From assembly GCA_020161355.1 (NCBI GenBank), contig JAIUOF010000001.1:1149093-1213092 (forward strand): a stretch of DNA of 64,000 nt, given 5' to 3'. Positions 34,270 to 45,001 of this stretch are shown here, one piece after another (the first letter of the stretch is position 1; every line of letters begins with the position of its first letter). The DNA comes from Bacteroidota bacterium (GTDB lineage Bacteria > Bacteroidota > Bacteroidia > Cytophagales > Spirosomataceae). The position numbers and the translations under genes were made by a program. The notes beneath the pieces were generated by a model. That model was not told where the DNA came from. It made no database searches and worked only from the letters and a program-made list of their open reading frames with translations.

Positions 34270-34926
34270 TTAGAAAAGAGAAACGATACCGAAGACCCCA
34301 TAATTGGGTTTATTAAACTTATCAGGCCCATACCAATCCTGATTCATTCCCACACCAAATCTGTAGGCTGATTTTTGTAAACCAATTCTTGCCAAAAAGA
34401 AACTCCTTGCATGGTGTTTTGCTTTGGGGTCGTACACATACAGGCCTTGTGCCCGGGTATATAGTGACCATTTATCGTTGATTTTGGGTCTGAATTCTAC
34501 CAAATTCATAATTTCCAAATTATGATTGTCCTGCAAATCTACATCTGGCACACTCACAATCAACCATTTAGGACTGGCATAAACATATTGAACACCCAAA
34601 ATTTGACGAAAACCTGCCACCGAATTCATCACCAAACCGCCTGAAAGTGCAAATCCCTTTCCAAGGGAGTAAGTCAGGAGATTTTGACTGATAAATTCAT
34701 TATTTTCGGCAGAATTGTTGTAGGCTGCCTGAAAATTGGAGATATTGAAATACCCGAGTTTTCCTCCGGCCTTAAAATCTTTTTGCAGAACCATCTGAAA
34801 AAATACCCTTTCGTTCCCCGCCATTAGTTCCACCGGTATGGGTGCCGAATGTTTTTCCTGAGCATCAGAAATCCTGGAAATTGAAAAAAGAAAAATAAAT
34901 AATGAAAGATTTAATTTGTAATTCAC
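34270..34926 (-). CDS. Exported protein, probable outer-membrane beta-barrel, unknown
   Basis: A 218-residue protein read from GTG at 34926 with a signal peptide (MNYKLNLSLFIFLFSISRISDAQ). The mature part has alternating hydrophobic and aromatic strands (GKLGYFNISNFQAAYNNSAE, WSLYTRAQGLYVYD, YRFGVGMNQDWYGPDKFN) and ends in Phe, typical of small outer-membrane barrels. No family is recognised. The unusual start codon is accepted because no ATG lies between it and the signal peptide. The downstream Dabb gene may share its transcript. Confidence 0.75.
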   Translation of the reverse strand: MNYKLNLSLFIFLFSISRISDAQEKHSAPIPVELMAGNERVFFQMVLQKDFKAGGKLGYFNISNFQAAYNNSAENNEFISQNLLTYSLGKGFALSGGLVMNSVAGFRQILGVQYVYASPKWLIVSVPDVDLQDNHNLEIMNLVEFRPKINDKWSLYTRAQGLYVYDPKAKHHARSFFLARIGLQKSAYRFGVGMNQDWYGPDKFNKPNYGVFGIVSLF

Positions 34927-35072
34927 TTTGATAAAAATTATAGTTTCCCAAATATCGGGAAAATTTTAAATTTTAATTGTATCATTTCGATACATTAAGA
35001 GTTTTTTTCGATATATCCCATAAAAAAGTAATTCGTTTGGACAGGAAATCGTTATGCTTTAAAAAATAATTA

Positions 35073-36437
35073 ATGAAATCACAAAAAATAGAAAGACGTG
35101 AATTTCTGAAATATGGCTTATCCATACCACTTTTCGCAACTTACCTGAGTGCATGCAAAGATGAGTTCATCGTGCCCAATGATACCAAAGTGATGGTTAT
35201 AGGAGCCGGAATCTCAGGATTGGCTGCCGCAAAAATGCTTTCTGAGGCAGGATTTAAGGTAAATGTAATCGAGGCCAGTGATAAAATAGGCGGAAGAACC
35301 AGAACCAACCATTCTCTTGGAATTGATTTTGATGAAGGAGCCAGCTGGATTCATGGCATAAAAAAAAATCCGATTACCGATTTGGCCGAAAAAGCAGGAA
35401 TGTTAAGTTTCGAAACAGTTGATGAAAGCATTGTGTCTTATGATCTGGGCGGAAAAAAAAGATCCGTGGATTTATATGATTCTACCGAAACCCGGTTTTA
35501 TGAAATCCTGGGTACAATGATGAAGAAAGGCAATCCGAAAAAGAGTTTTGGTGAGGTTTTCCAAAGTAATTATCCGGAATATTTCAAGGATCGGCTGTGG
35601 CAGTTTTTCCTCTCAGCCTATGCCACTTTTGATACAGGCGACTTGTTTAAACTATCCTCATTGCTGTATGACGAAGGAGAGGTATTCGGAGGTGTGGAAA
35701 AAATCGCAACCAACGGATATGACAAAATACCGGAATATCTGGCAAAAAACCTGGACATCAATTTGAATCAAAAAGTAACAGAAATCGATTATTCGGGAGA
35801 AAAAATTAAAGTGAAGCATAATGGCCAGGAAAGCCAGGCCGATTTTGTCATCGTGACCGTTCCACTTGGCGTTTTGAAAAACAAAGTGATCTCATTCTCC
35901 CCGCAACTTCCTGAAAAAAAACTCAATGCAATCGAAAAAGTTGGAGTGAACTGTGTAAACAAGTTTTTACTGACCTGGGAGAAGGCATTTTGGGACGACG
36001 TGCAATATATTACTTATACACCCGACGTACCTGACCGATTTAACTATTTTGTTAATGTAAAAAAATACCATCCTGACACCAACGCCCTCATGACTTTTGC
36101 ATACGCAGATGAAGCCCGTGCGACTGAAAAACAGAGTGATGCGGAAGTTATCAGCCTAATTATGGCTCATCTGAAAGATATTTATGGCTCTTCTATTCCC
36201 CAACCCAAAAATATGCTCAGGACTAAATGGGGAAGTAATCCAAATGCCTACGGAGCCTATTCTTTCACTGCAATTGAAACTGAAATGAGCCATTTTGATG
36301 ATCTTGCGGCTTCGGTTGGTCAAAAACTGTTTTTTGCAGGAGAACATACCGAAAAAGACTACTTCTCCACTACGCATGGAGCCTATTTGAGCGGGATAAG
36401 AGAAGCCGGAAAGATTTTGGAAATATTTAAAAAATAA
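35073..36437 (+). CDS. Flavin amine oxidase, exported
   Basis: A 454-residue FAD enzyme of the monoamine-oxidase family. The N-terminus combines a twin-arginine motif (ERREFLKYG) with a lipobox (LSAC, Cys28), suggesting Tat export of a folded holoenzyme as a lipoprotein. The dinucleotide fold is VMVIGAGISGLAAA (44-49), followed by GGRTRTNHSLGIDFDEGASWIHG and the C-terminal FFAGEHTEKDYFSTTHGAYL, SGIREAGKIL. It would oxidise an amine or polyamine in the periplasm. It overlaps the end of the convergent TonB receptor gene by 11 bp. Confidence 0.93.
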   Translation: MKSQKIERREFLKYGLSIPLFATYLSACKDEFIVPNDTKVMVIGAGISGLAAAKMLSEAGFKVNVIEASDKIGGRTRTNHSLGIDFDEGASWIHGIKKNPITDLAEKAGMLSFETVDESIVSYDLGGKKRSVDLYDSTETRFYEILGTMMKKGNPKKSFGEVFQSNYPEYFKDRLWQFFLSAYATFDTGDLFKLSSLLYDEGEVFGGVEKIATNGYDKIPEYLAKNLDINLNQKVTEIDYSGEKIKVKHNGQESQADFVIVTVPLGVLKNKVISFSPQLPEKKLNAIEKVGVNCVNKFLLTWEKAFWDDVQYITYTPDVPDRFNYFVNVKKYHPDTNALMTFAYADEARATEKQSDAEVISLIMAHLKDIYGSSIPQPKNMLRTKWGSNPNAYGAYSFTAIETEMSHFDDLAASVGQKLFFAGEHTEKDYFSTTHGAYLSGIREAGKILEIFKK

Positions 36438-38673
36438 TACTGAAAACAATTCTGGCATTAAATGGCGTCCCTGGTGTAAAACAAATCTCCTCTACGGCAT
36501 CGGTTTCATTTTTCAGGCGACTGAGCGTGGAAAACTGCGTTTCTTTCCACTGGGTATTGAAGATATTTTGCACTGAAAGTCCCAGAGACTTATTTTTCCA
36601 GGAATAATTCACCAAACCATCACTCACAAAATAACCTTTGGCGACTACGCTGCCGTCCTCATTTGCAGGCCGATCTGCCACATATCGATACCGAAGGCTA
36701 CCGTTCCAACCGGACTCATTTTTCAATGTAATACCTCCAATGCTTGTAAATCTTACTGCGAGAGGAATCAGGTTTTCTCCTTCAGGCTCCCCTATCGCAC
36801 GAGGCTTTGCCCAGTTGGCATCCAGATCTGCAAATAAGTTTTTATATATCTGATATCTGACCGAAACATCCAATCCGCTTCTTTGCGTTTTGCCTGATGG
36901 TTCCACCACACCTGCATCACCCACATATACAAACTCCTGTCCTAGCCAGAGATACCATAGGGCAGCATTCAGAACCATTCTGGGAACGGGTTTCAGGATT
37001 ACGCCCAAATCAGAACCATAAGCCGCCGGAAGGATTTCGAGGCCGTTTTGCGGTACAACCGCCCGGGTATCATTGCTGTGGAAACCTTTTCCGGTATTTA
37101 AATAAAACTGCAGATTTTTGTTTTGGGTAAAATATAAATTAAACTTCGGTGAAAATATGGCAGCCCCGGCATTTTCAGATTTATTGTTTTGCAATTTATC
37201 CAGATAGCTGTTTCTGAAATAGTCAAATCTCACGCCGGCAGTGGCAGAAAGTTTAGAGCCAAGTTGAACGGTTTCGTCCAGATAAATACCCAAATTGGCC
37301 TCATTGACGTCACCCAACATCATAGGATTTAACAGGACTTCCCGGTTTATGGTATGCGAAAGTTCCGAATCTTTGGTGAGGTCCTGACGGTAATTTAAGC
37401 CCAAATTAAATGTGCTTTGGTTTCCACCAAAATGATGAGAAATGGTATAATTGGAATTGTAACCGAATAAATTTCTGTTTTCTTTTTGCCTGATCTGATC
37501 CCCATTTTCGGGATCTTCGAGAAAGAAGGTAAAGTTGGAATACAGCTCAAAATTATAGTTTGAAAACCAAAGCTGATTTTTCCATACATGATTATTCCGG
37601 GTCAAAGTGACCAATTCAGTATTGAAATTAGTCCGGCTGGTTTGTCCGCCTTCATTGGGATCAATGGCTCCAAAAAATCCTATGATTCCGGCAGCCACCG
37701 CCCGATCGGGAATCTGACCTGAGGCATTCCATTTGCTCCAAAATGCAGATCCTGTGAGGGTGAGATTGGTATTTTTCGAGATATGGTTATGGTATTTTCC
37801 AAAAATATTAAGCCGATTAAATTTTTGCGGTGAATCAAAATAGGCATCGGAATAATTATATTCTGTGGCTAAATAGGCATTTTGGTCTTGTTTTTTAAGC
37901 AAATTCACACCGGAAACCAGTCTCCAGGTACTAAACATTCCCGCCTCGGCTTTGGCAAAGTTTTGATCAAGGGTACTTTTGGTTTTAAAGTTTGCCCAAC
38001 CAGCAGTCGAAAAGTTCCCTTTTTCGGTATCGTACATTCCTTTTTTAAAGTCAACTTTATCGATGAGTTCAGGAATGATAAAATGGGCATCGGCATATCC
38101 CTGTCCATGAGCATGTGAAACCATATTGATGGGCATGCCATCTACGGTGAGTTGAATATCGGTGCCATGGTCAATATCAAAACCCCTGAGAAATATCTGC
38201 TCGGCTTTACCTCCTCCGGCGTGCTGACCAATCACAATTCCGGGAATAATTCTGAGAACCTCCTGAGAGTTATTGATGGTGCGGGTGCGGATGTCCAGAC
38301 TGGAAATAACCTGTTGCTTTTGTGGATTGCTGGCCAAAATCTTTACTTCATTAAGCTCAAATTGTTTTTCAGGCAAGGAAAATTCGATGAAGGTAGTCTC
38401 ATCAGACTTAATCTCAACAAATTGATTTTGAGAAACATACCCTACAAATGAAACTTCCACCCAATACTTTCCGGGCTCAAGATTAGATATTTTAAAATAG
38501 CCAAATTCATCAGATACTGTCCCCAATTTGTGGTCTTTTATCGAAATACTTGCTCCCGGAACATTGATTCCACTTTTTTGATCTTTGACCTTTCCTGCGA
38601 GGGTACCTTTATGGGCAAAGGACGAAAAGGCAAACAGTACGCCAATGAAAATAAAGGATAATTTTCGGAACAT
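36427..38673 (-). CDS. TonB-dependent receptor with histidine-containing plug motif
   Basis: A 748-residue outer-membrane receptor with a signal peptide, a carboxypeptidase-regulatory-like domain (about 22-110), a plug (about 125-235) and a 22-strand barrel. The plug has FLRGFDIDHGTDIQLTVDG, MPINMVSHAHGQGYADAHF, with four histidines in a short stretch; this subgroup occurs widely, without a settled ligand. Metal binding by the histidines is possible. It is not a SusC, since no SusD accompanies it and it is much shorter. It is not clearly in an operon. Confidence 0.9.
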   Translation of the reverse strand: MFRKLSFIFIGVLFAFSSFAHKGTLAGKVKDQKSGINVPGASISIKDHKLGTVSDEFGYFKISNLEPGKYWVEVSFVGYVSQNQFVEIKSDETTFIEFSLPEKQFELNEVKILASNPQKQQVISSLDIRTRTINNSQEVLRIIPGIVIGQHAGGGKAEQIFLRGFDIDHGTDIQLTVDGMPINMVSHAHGQGYADAHFIIPELIDKVDFKKGMYDTEKGNFSTAGWANFKTKSTLDQNFAKAEAGMFSTWRLVSGVNLLKKQDQNAYLATEYNYSDAYFDSPQKFNRLNIFGKYHNHISKNTNLTLTGSAFWSKWNASGQIPDRAVAAGIIGFFGAIDPNEGGQTSRTNFNTELVTLTRNNHVWKNQLWFSNYNFELYSNFTFFLEDPENGDQIRQKENRNLFGYNSNYTISHHFGGNQSTFNLGLNYRQDLTKDSELSHTINREVLLNPMMLGDVNEANLGIYLDETVQLGSKLSATAGVRFDYFRNSYLDKLQNNKSENAGAAIFSPKFNLYFTQNKNLQFYLNTGKGFHSNDTRAVVPQNGLEILPAAYGSDLGVILKPVPRMVLNAALWYLWLGQEFVYVGDAGVVEPSGKTQRSGLDVSVRYQIYKNLFADLDANWAKPRAIGEPEGENLIPLAVRFTSIGGITLKNESGWNGSLRYRYVADRPANEDGSVVAKGYFVSDGLVNYSWKNKSLGLSVQNIFNTQWKETQFSTLSRLKNETDAVEEICFTPGTPFNARIVFSIIF

Positions 38674-38875
38674 ATTTGGGGTATTTTTTACAAAAATAGA
38701 TTCAGTAACACCTTGTTAGTATGACAAAACTCATAATTTATTTTTCAAAATCTTGAGATTTAAAGTACAAAGCACTGAAAGTCAAAAATATATTTTTGTA
38801 TCCTTATGTTGAAATTTCGAGAACGAGTAAAAATAAAGATTTTTAAAGTATGGCAGCTTTAATATTTGAGATGAA

Positions 38876-41800
38876 TTACAACACTTCAAAAACATAATTT
38901 CCTGAACCCAAAGTCATTTTCACTTTTCCGTTTTCAATCTTTGCTCCTGAAATTTTCTTACCAGATTCATTTACCTTTGAAATATCACTTGTGGGTAATA
39001 ATAAAGTCGCCGAAGTGTTTGCCGGAATTGAAAATTTAAAAATAATTTTCCCATTTTCCTTTTTCCATTCACTTGAAATACGACCATAAACCGAATCATA
39101 ATATCCTGATGCTGAAGTGATATCCCCATTAGGATCGGGTGAAGGTTGCAAAATAAAATTCTTGAATGCCGGAGAGTCAGGATCACGCTGAATACCCAAT
39201 GAATAGTTGTACATCCAGGCAGCAACCGCTCCAAATGAGTAATGATTAAAGGAATTCATGCTGTTGTTTCCACCAAAACCATTTTTTACAGTATAACTAT
39301 TGAGTCTTTCCCAAATCGAAGAAGAACCATTAACCACCGAATACAACCAGGATGGATATTGTTTATTGGTCAAAAGTTTATAAGCTAAACCTGTTGCTCC
39401 GTTTTCTGAAAGTGCCTCTGAGATGGATGCCGTGCCAATGAAACCGGTCATAAGGGAATATTCCGGTCTTTCCACACCGCCATCATCGGTATTTTTTCTG
39501 GAAATAACTGTTTTGAAATTTTGTAAGGCAAGAGGTTTATTTTTGGCATCAAATGTTCCCAGAGCCATCGGGATGGCATAAGAGGCCTGGGTGTCTATGA
39601 TTGTGCCTTTTGCAAAACTATCGCGTTCGTCTTTTTCATTGGGAGCACCAATGAATCCGGTCTTCATACCTGATTTAATGGTTTTGCCGTTCTGATCCAG
39701 ATAGGTTTCATTGAATTTAGCTTTGATACTTTTACTTTTCGCGAAAAGAGATTCCGAAATACCTGACCGACCCAAAGCTTTTGCCATTTTTGCCAAAATA
39801 TCAAGATCATAAGCATAATAAGCCATCCAGAAGAGGGTGTTGTCGTTTTTATTGCCTTCCGGACTAAGCCAGTCACCCAGAGGCCCCTCATTCAGAATTC
39901 CGGTTTTGGGATCCATTTTGGTTTCTAAAAAATTTACATATTTCAACATGGCATCAAAGTGTTCTTCGAGAAGTTGTTTGTCACCATATTGCTGCCAGGT
40001 CTCCCAGGCTACAGTTATACCTGCACTTCCCCAAAGGGTTCCGCCGAATCCGCCGCCAACAGGAGCTACGTCGGTAAATCTTCCGCTTTCAGCTTGAATG
40101 TCCCGCATAGCCAGCATGTGTCTTCTCAAAAACATGGGGGCATCAGCCAGAAAAGTAGAGGCTTTGGCAAATACCGAAATGTCACCACTCCAGCCCATCC
40201 GCTCGTTACGCTGAGGGCAATCCGTCGGAATAGAAAGGAAGTTGCTTCTCAATGACCAGGTGATATTTTCCCAAAGCTTATTTACCAGAGGGTTGTTGGT
40301 TTTATATTCAGAGGAAATTTGTTGCACTGAGCTTAAAACCAGCCCTTTGACCTCCTGAACAGGAATCGGAGTATCTATGCCGGTGATTTCCAGATACTGA
40401 TAACCATGAAAAGTGAATCGTGGCTGGATGATTTCATCGCCGCCTTTTAAAATATATCGGTCCTGAGCCAGTGCAGCCCTGATATTTTCGAGCATAATCA
40501 TTCCTTCGTTTCCCTTGTATTCCGGAAGTTCTGGATAGGTAATTTCGGCAAACCTTAAATTAATTATCTGCCCCTTTTTGCCATTTTTTATCAAAATCTG
40601 AGGCACTCCTACCATATTTTGCCCCATATCATACACAAAAACTTTCGGTCTGACTTCTTTAAAAGATTTGGCTGTTAGGGTTTTTACAATTTTTACGTTT
40701 TCGTCCAGATTTCCAATCAGTTGATAGTCTTTATAATCAAAAGTATAAGGCTGGCCTCTTTCAGAAAAAGTACCCATAAAGGCATTTCCTTCCAATGGAA
40801 CCTCCACCGCCTTTTTCCAATTTGAATCATTATAACTTGTGGTAGCCCAATTGGTAATCATGGCCTCTTTAGTGGCATCATACACTTCTCCCTGAAAATA
40901 GGATCCATACTGGACGGGGCCGTCGGTAAATAGTTTCCAGTCTTTCTCATTGGAGGTGATAATCTGCTCGGTACCATCATTATAAGTAATTACAATTTTT
41001 GCTAAAAGTGATTGACGGTCACCGAAATAGTTCCAGCTTTCGCCACTGTAGGTGATATTTCCACTCCACCAGCCTTCGCTTAACCATGCCCCGATGGCAT
41101 TTCCTTTACCAGCCTGAACCGAAGATGTAATGTCAAAAGTCTGATATTGATGATGTTTGTTATATTGCGTTAATCCCGGATTAAAATATTCATTGCTTAC
41201 CCTTTTCCCGTTAAGATACATCTCATAAATCCCTCTGGCAGTCACATAAAGTCTGGCTTTTTTTATACCTGTTTTGGTTTCAAAGGTAGTCCTAAGCATG
41301 GGTACGGCATTTTGGGTGGCGTTTCCTGTGGCCAGCATTTTGCCGGAAAACTTGTAAGCATTTCCTGATTTATCTATCCCCGAAAGCAAACGGGCATTTT
41401 TGTCTTCGAAAAGGGTATTGGAAGGATATCTGAAATTGGAAACCTTCAAATCAGAAAACCAGGCTGTCTGCCCTTCACGGGTTTTAAAGCCCAGGTCGGC
41501 CACCATAGGAAAACTTATGAAGTTATTACCCGATCCAACAGGGTTTAGATTTAAACCTCTAGGTGCAAATTGCGAATATTGCTCCGGCATAGGAATTTCT
41601 ACCTTGTGGGCGGCATCATTACCATCAATATAAAATTCAAAAATGCCAAAGTTGGACTCAGCAGTAACAGTATGTTTTTCATATTTGTTGGAATTGTTGA
41701 TCAGTTTATCAGATATTTCCAGAGTTTTCAAGGGAATCTCTTCCTTATCGTCGTTGGTATAGCCTATTCTGTAAATATTTAGTTTGGCTTTGCCATTTTC

Positions 41801-42445
41801 AATATTTAAGCCCGAAATATCAAGTTCGATTTCGGCATAACTTTCGTTTCGGCCTCTCTCAACACCCATCAGATTTAGGTATTTGTTGGCGAGCCGTGTA
41901 TCGTTGGCTCCATAAATGACTGAACCTTTGGTTGAGCCTGAATTTTTGTCGAGCTGAACGCCAAAACTTAGTTTAAAAACAGAAAGATAATGCGGATAAA
42001 AAACCAAATCCTCATCGCCGCCTCCAATCCACTGAGCCCCCGACCAGGCAGATTCTGAGGTATTCATGAGTCCGGTCTCAAACCATGAAGTCGCTTTTGC
42101 AACTTTGCCTTTGTTGTCCCAAACCCGAACCGTCCAGGTGTATTTTGTACTTGCGGCTAATGCTTTCCCCTCATATTGTATAGCATGAGAAAGACCAGAA
42201 CTTACTTTTTTGGAATCCCAAACCATCAAACCTTTTTCATCTTTCACTGTAATCTGATAAGCCGTTTGCTCCAGCCCTCTGATAGCGTCCAAAGATTTCA
42301 TTTGCCATGAAAACTGAGGTTTTGGCAGATCGGTACCCAGAGGGGTTACTCTGTAATTGGTTCTGAGATTTTGAATAGCAATCTGGGCATTGAGATTCGA
42401 TACCGAAACAAAAAAAAGAATAAGAAGCGTCCTTATTGTTGACAT
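38876..42445 (-). CDS. GH78 alpha-L-rhamnosidase, exported
   Basis: A 1189-residue multidomain enzyme with a signal peptide. The order is an Fn3-like N-terminal domain (about 20-125), an inserted carbohydrate-binding-like region (about 160-365), a beta-sandwich (about 370-540), a Bac_rhamnosid beta domain, an alpha/alpha barrel from about 715, and a C-terminal sandwich. The catalytic-barrel hallmark TDCPQRNERMGWSGD (Asp742 in TDCPQ) is intact. It removes terminal alpha-1,2- or alpha-1,6-linked L-rhamnose by inversion. The insertion makes it longer than the usual ~900 residues. It follows GH3 with 129 bp between them and a terminator in the gap. Confidence 0.93.
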   Translation of the reverse strand: MSTIRTLLILFFVSVSNLNAQIAIQNLRTNYRVTPLGTDLPKPQFSWQMKSLDAIRGLEQTAYQITVKDEKGLMVWDSKKVSSGLSHAIQYEGKALAASTKYTWTVRVWDNKGKVAKATSWFETGLMNTSESAWSGAQWIGGGDEDLVFYPHYLSVFKLSFGVQLDKNSGSTKGSVIYGANDTRLANKYLNLMGVERGRNESYAEIELDISGLNIENGKAKLNIYRIGYTNDDKEEIPLKTLEISDKLINNSNKYEKHTVTAESNFGIFEFYIDGNDAAHKVEIPMPEQYSQFAPRGLNLNPVGSGNNFISFPMVADLGFKTREGQTAWFSDLKVSNFRYPSNTLFEDKNARLLSGIDKSGNAYKFSGKMLATGNATQNAVPMLRTTFETKTGIKKARLYVTARGIYEMYLNGKRVSNEYFNPGLTQYNKHHQYQTFDITSSVQAGKGNAIGAWLSEGWWSGNITYSGESWNYFGDRQSLLAKIVITYNDGTEQIITSNEKDWKLFTDGPVQYGSYFQGEVYDATKEAMITNWATTSYNDSNWKKAVEVPLEGNAFMGTFSERGQPYTFDYKDYQLIGNLDENVKIVKTLTAKSFKEVRPKVFVYDMGQNMVGVPQILIKNGKKGQIINLRFAEITYPELPEYKGNEGMIMLENIRAALAQDRYILKGGDEIIQPRFTFHGYQYLEITGIDTPIPVQEVKGLVLSSVQQISSEYKTNNPLVNKLWENITWSLRSNFLSIPTDCPQRNERMGWSGDISVFAKASTFLADAPMFLRRHMLAMRDIQAESGRFTDVAPVGGGFGGTLWGSAGITVAWETWQQYGDKQLLEEHFDAMLKYVNFLETKMDPKTGILNEGPLGDWLSPEGNKNDNTLFWMAYYAYDLDILAKMAKALGRSGISESLFAKSKSIKAKFNETYLDQNGKTIKSGMKTGFIGAPNEKDERDSFAKGTIIDTQASYAIPMALGTFDAKNKPLALQNFKTVISRKNTDDGGVERPEYSLMTGFIGTASISEALSENGATGLAYKLLTNKQYPSWLYSVVNGSSSIWERLNSYTVKNGFGGNNSMNSFNHYSFGAVAAWMYNYSLGIQRDPDSPAFKNFILQPSPDPNGDITSASGYYDSVYGRISSEWKKENGKIIFKFSIPANTSATLLLPTSDISKVNESGKKISGAKIENGKVKMTLGSGNYVFEVL

Positions 42446-42545
42446 GATTCAAGGTTGAAGTTTAAGTCAAAACTAACAGTAAACAGGCGTTTAACTCACC
42501 TTTACTCTCCTTTTTGCATTTAAAATATTTCATGATAAAAACAAA

Positions 42546-42568
42546 AAAGAGGCTGAATCAGCCTCTTT
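42546..42568 (-). terminator. Strong terminator after the GH3 gene
   Basis: Arms AAAGAGGCTGA (42546-42556) and TCAGCCTCTTT (42558-42568) with a U-run on the minus-strand transcript. It probably ends the upstream operon before the rhamnosidase gene. Confidence 0.85.
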
Positions 42569-42574
42569 AGATTT

Positions 42575-44869
42575 TTATTTTTTGAATTTGCTTACCCTGG
42601 CATCCTTAATTACTCCTTTCCAATTCATCCCAAAACCAAAATCGTATCGATTTCCCTCGGAATCTTTATGACACTCCATATCATACGGAAGGTCCTCTGC
42701 CTGCTTTTCGACCACACTCATGTTGGCCGGCATCTGCATCGGAAGCAAGGCTGAAGGCTCAGACTTCCCAGCTATGGTTTCGATAAAGGCCTGATCCTGC
42801 ACACCAAAACCCAACAAGATTGCACTTGCAGATTTCTCAATTTCGGAGAAGACCATCGGATTAGAGGCGTTGATTAAAACCACCACAGGCTTATTTTTCA
42901 TTTTTGCTTTGGTATCATTTACCAGATTGGCGTCGGAAAGATTGGGAGTTTTTACAGTTTTTCCTTTGTAAGCCCGGTTGGTAAAGTTTTCGAGTGGATC
43001 ACCTCCTGCGATGCTTACCTCGCGGGCATCGGTTGCTGTATAATCTCCATATTGCAAACTGATGGGTATATAGCCATTTCCACCATTTTTTAAATCTTCT
43101 TTGTCATATCCGATAGATGCTTTAGGATTTTCAATATAAACCATCGCAAAATCAGCCACCTCAGGGTTGTCGGTTACGTTGAAATATTTCTTCACGATTT
43201 CCATATTTACGGGATAATCTTCGGTTGCAGGACTTTCCATACCCAGGAAGTTACGACTGGCAGCTACAAATCTTTTGGGTACATAAACCGTTTTTTGGGT
43301 AGCAATTGGCAATGTATGTTCCTGATTTTTAAGCATCACAATTGACTTTAACTGTGCTTCATATCCAGCCTTCATATATTCAGGTTTTCCAACAATTGCT
43401 TTTGTAGCTGATGGATCAAGATAAGGATTTTCAAATACGCCAACCCTGAAAATATTTTTCAATAGCCTTACTGCAGATTGCTCAAATCTTGCCCGAATGG
43501 CAGGTTCTCCCAATTCTTTAATCCCTTTTTGATAGGCTTCCAAAACAGGCTTGGCATCATTATTTCCGCCATACTGATCTACACCTGCCATTAAAGCTTT
43601 GTAATGTAAATCTACAATTGACAGATTTTCTACACCCCAGGATTTACCATCCAGGAAAGAATCCATAGATTTATGCGTACCTACCACAAGCCAGTCGGTA
43701 CAAACTACACCATCATACCCAAATTTCTTTCGCAACAAATCAGTGATAATGTATTTATTGTAATTATTGGCCACATTTTCGTGGTTTTTGATATCCTGAT
43801 TCCACGAAATGGTATAATAAGGCATCACGGCTGAAGCCATTTTGGTCTGGCCTTTAAGTTTGAAAGCACCCTGGATAAACGGAATCATGTGGGCATCGAA
43901 GTTTTTCCCGGGATACACTGCATATTTGCCGTTTGCATAGTGTGCGTCACGGCCGCCCTCTCCTGAGCCGCCACCCGGCCAGTGTTTTACCATGGCGTTA
44001 ACGCTTTTTAATCCCCAATTGCCCGACTGAAAGCCATCACAATAGGCCTGAGCCATGGCAGCTGACAACAAAGGACTTTCCCCAAATGTACCATTGAAAC
44101 GCCCCCAACGTGGCTCAGTAGCTATATCAACCTGAGGTGAGAGAGCTGTGGTTATGCCTAATGCCCGATATTCTTCCGCTGCAATTTTTCCAAATTTCTC
44201 AGTAATAGCAGGATCAAAGGTAGCGGCCATGCCTAATGAGCTTGGCCACATTGAGATTTCGCCTCCTGCAGCCGCATCGTATTCGGCTTTAGCCTGGGTT
44301 CCGTGGCGTGGATCCGAACTGTTATTGGCTGGAATTCCAAGGCCTACACTCTCGCAATAAGCCTGCATTTTATTGTTCCATTTCGCTGCGATTTCGGGAG
44401 TTTGGACAGTAGTAATTAATACATGACGAAGATTATCTTCTGCCAGAAATTTCTTTTGCTGGTCGGTGAGATCGGTGGGGTCGGTTTCACCGGGAACAAA
44501 TTGTTTTCCCCCATAGGTGCCTGCGAAATATCCGCCAGCACGTGCAGGAACTGATTGATGGGAGGAATAAAGCATCAAACCGGCGATTTGCTCAATAGTA
44601 AGTTTTGAGGCCAAATCTTTAGCTCTTATATCATAGCTTAATCTCCAGTCTTCGTATTTATCCAGCTTTCCGTTTTTATTCAAATCCTTAAAAGCCAATC
44701 CATTGACGGTCAATATTTTCACACCGGATGCAGGAGAATAGCCAACTGTTTTTCCGCCCGGATTTTGAATCTGCATGAAAGTTTCATGTTTGGTTTCCGT
44801 CCATTTTTTCTGGGCAAAAACACTATAAGCTGTCACAAATGACAGCAGCAAAAAGAAGATTCTTTTCAT
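42575..44869 (-). CDS. GH3 beta-glucosidase-type glycoside hydrolase, exported
   Basis: A 764-residue enzyme with a signal peptide (MKRIFFLLLSFVTAYSVFAQ). It has the GH3 barrel with VKHWPGGGSGEGGRDAHYAN and GYDGVVCTDW, where Asp392 is the expected nucleophile, then the second alpha/beta domain with GNGYIPISLQYGDYTATDAR and the end DLPYDMECHKDSEGNRYDFG. Near the N-terminus, DLNKNGKLDKYEDW looks like an EF-hand calcium loop, seen in related Bacteroidota GH3 enzymes. It removes beta-linked glucose or xylose in the periplasm. Next to a GH78 enzyme it could strip rutinoside- or neohesperidoside-type aryl glycosides. Confidence 0.93.
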   Translation of the reverse strand: MKRIFFLLLSFVTAYSVFAQKKWTETKHETFMQIQNPGGKTVGYSPASGVKILTVNGLAFKDLNKNGKLDKYEDWRLSYDIRAKDLASKLTIEQIAGLMLYSSHQSVPARAGGYFAGTYGGKQFVPGETDPTDLTDQQKKFLAEDNLRHVLITTVQTPEIAAKWNNKMQAYCESVGLGIPANNSSDPRHGTQAKAEYDAAAGGEISMWPSSLGMAATFDPAITEKFGKIAAEEYRALGITTALSPQVDIATEPRWGRFNGTFGESPLLSAAMAQAYCDGFQSGNWGLKSVNAMVKHWPGGGSGEGGRDAHYANGKYAVYPGKNFDAHMIPFIQGAFKLKGQTKMASAVMPYYTISWNQDIKNHENVANNYNKYIITDLLRKKFGYDGVVCTDWLVVGTHKSMDSFLDGKSWGVENLSIVDLHYKALMAGVDQYGGNNDAKPVLEAYQKGIKELGEPAIRARFEQSAVRLLKNIFRVGVFENPYLDPSATKAIVGKPEYMKAGYEAQLKSIVMLKNQEHTLPIATQKTVYVPKRFVAASRNFLGMESPATEDYPVNMEIVKKYFNVTDNPEVADFAMVYIENPKASIGYDKEDLKNGGNGYIPISLQYGDYTATDAREVSIAGGDPLENFTNRAYKGKTVKTPNLSDANLVNDTKAKMKNKPVVVLINASNPMVFSEIEKSASAILLGFGVQDQAFIETIAGKSEPSALLPMQMPANMSVVEKQAEDLPYDMECHKDSEGNRYDFGFGMNWKGVIKDARVSKFKK

Positions 44870-45001
44870 TTTATTTAAGGTATATTTTTTTCAAAATTAT
44901 TATTTTATCAATATGATACAATAAATTTCGCAGATAATTTTAAAAATAGCAGGAATCTGCTATCAAATTTCAATGTTACCTAAATTCCAGCATTTTGTTT
45001 T

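Noticed and set aside
44680..44760. EF-hand-like segment in the GH3 protein as a dockerin
   Set aside because: Only one calcium loop is present, at the N-terminus, and no cohesin or scaffold protein is nearby.
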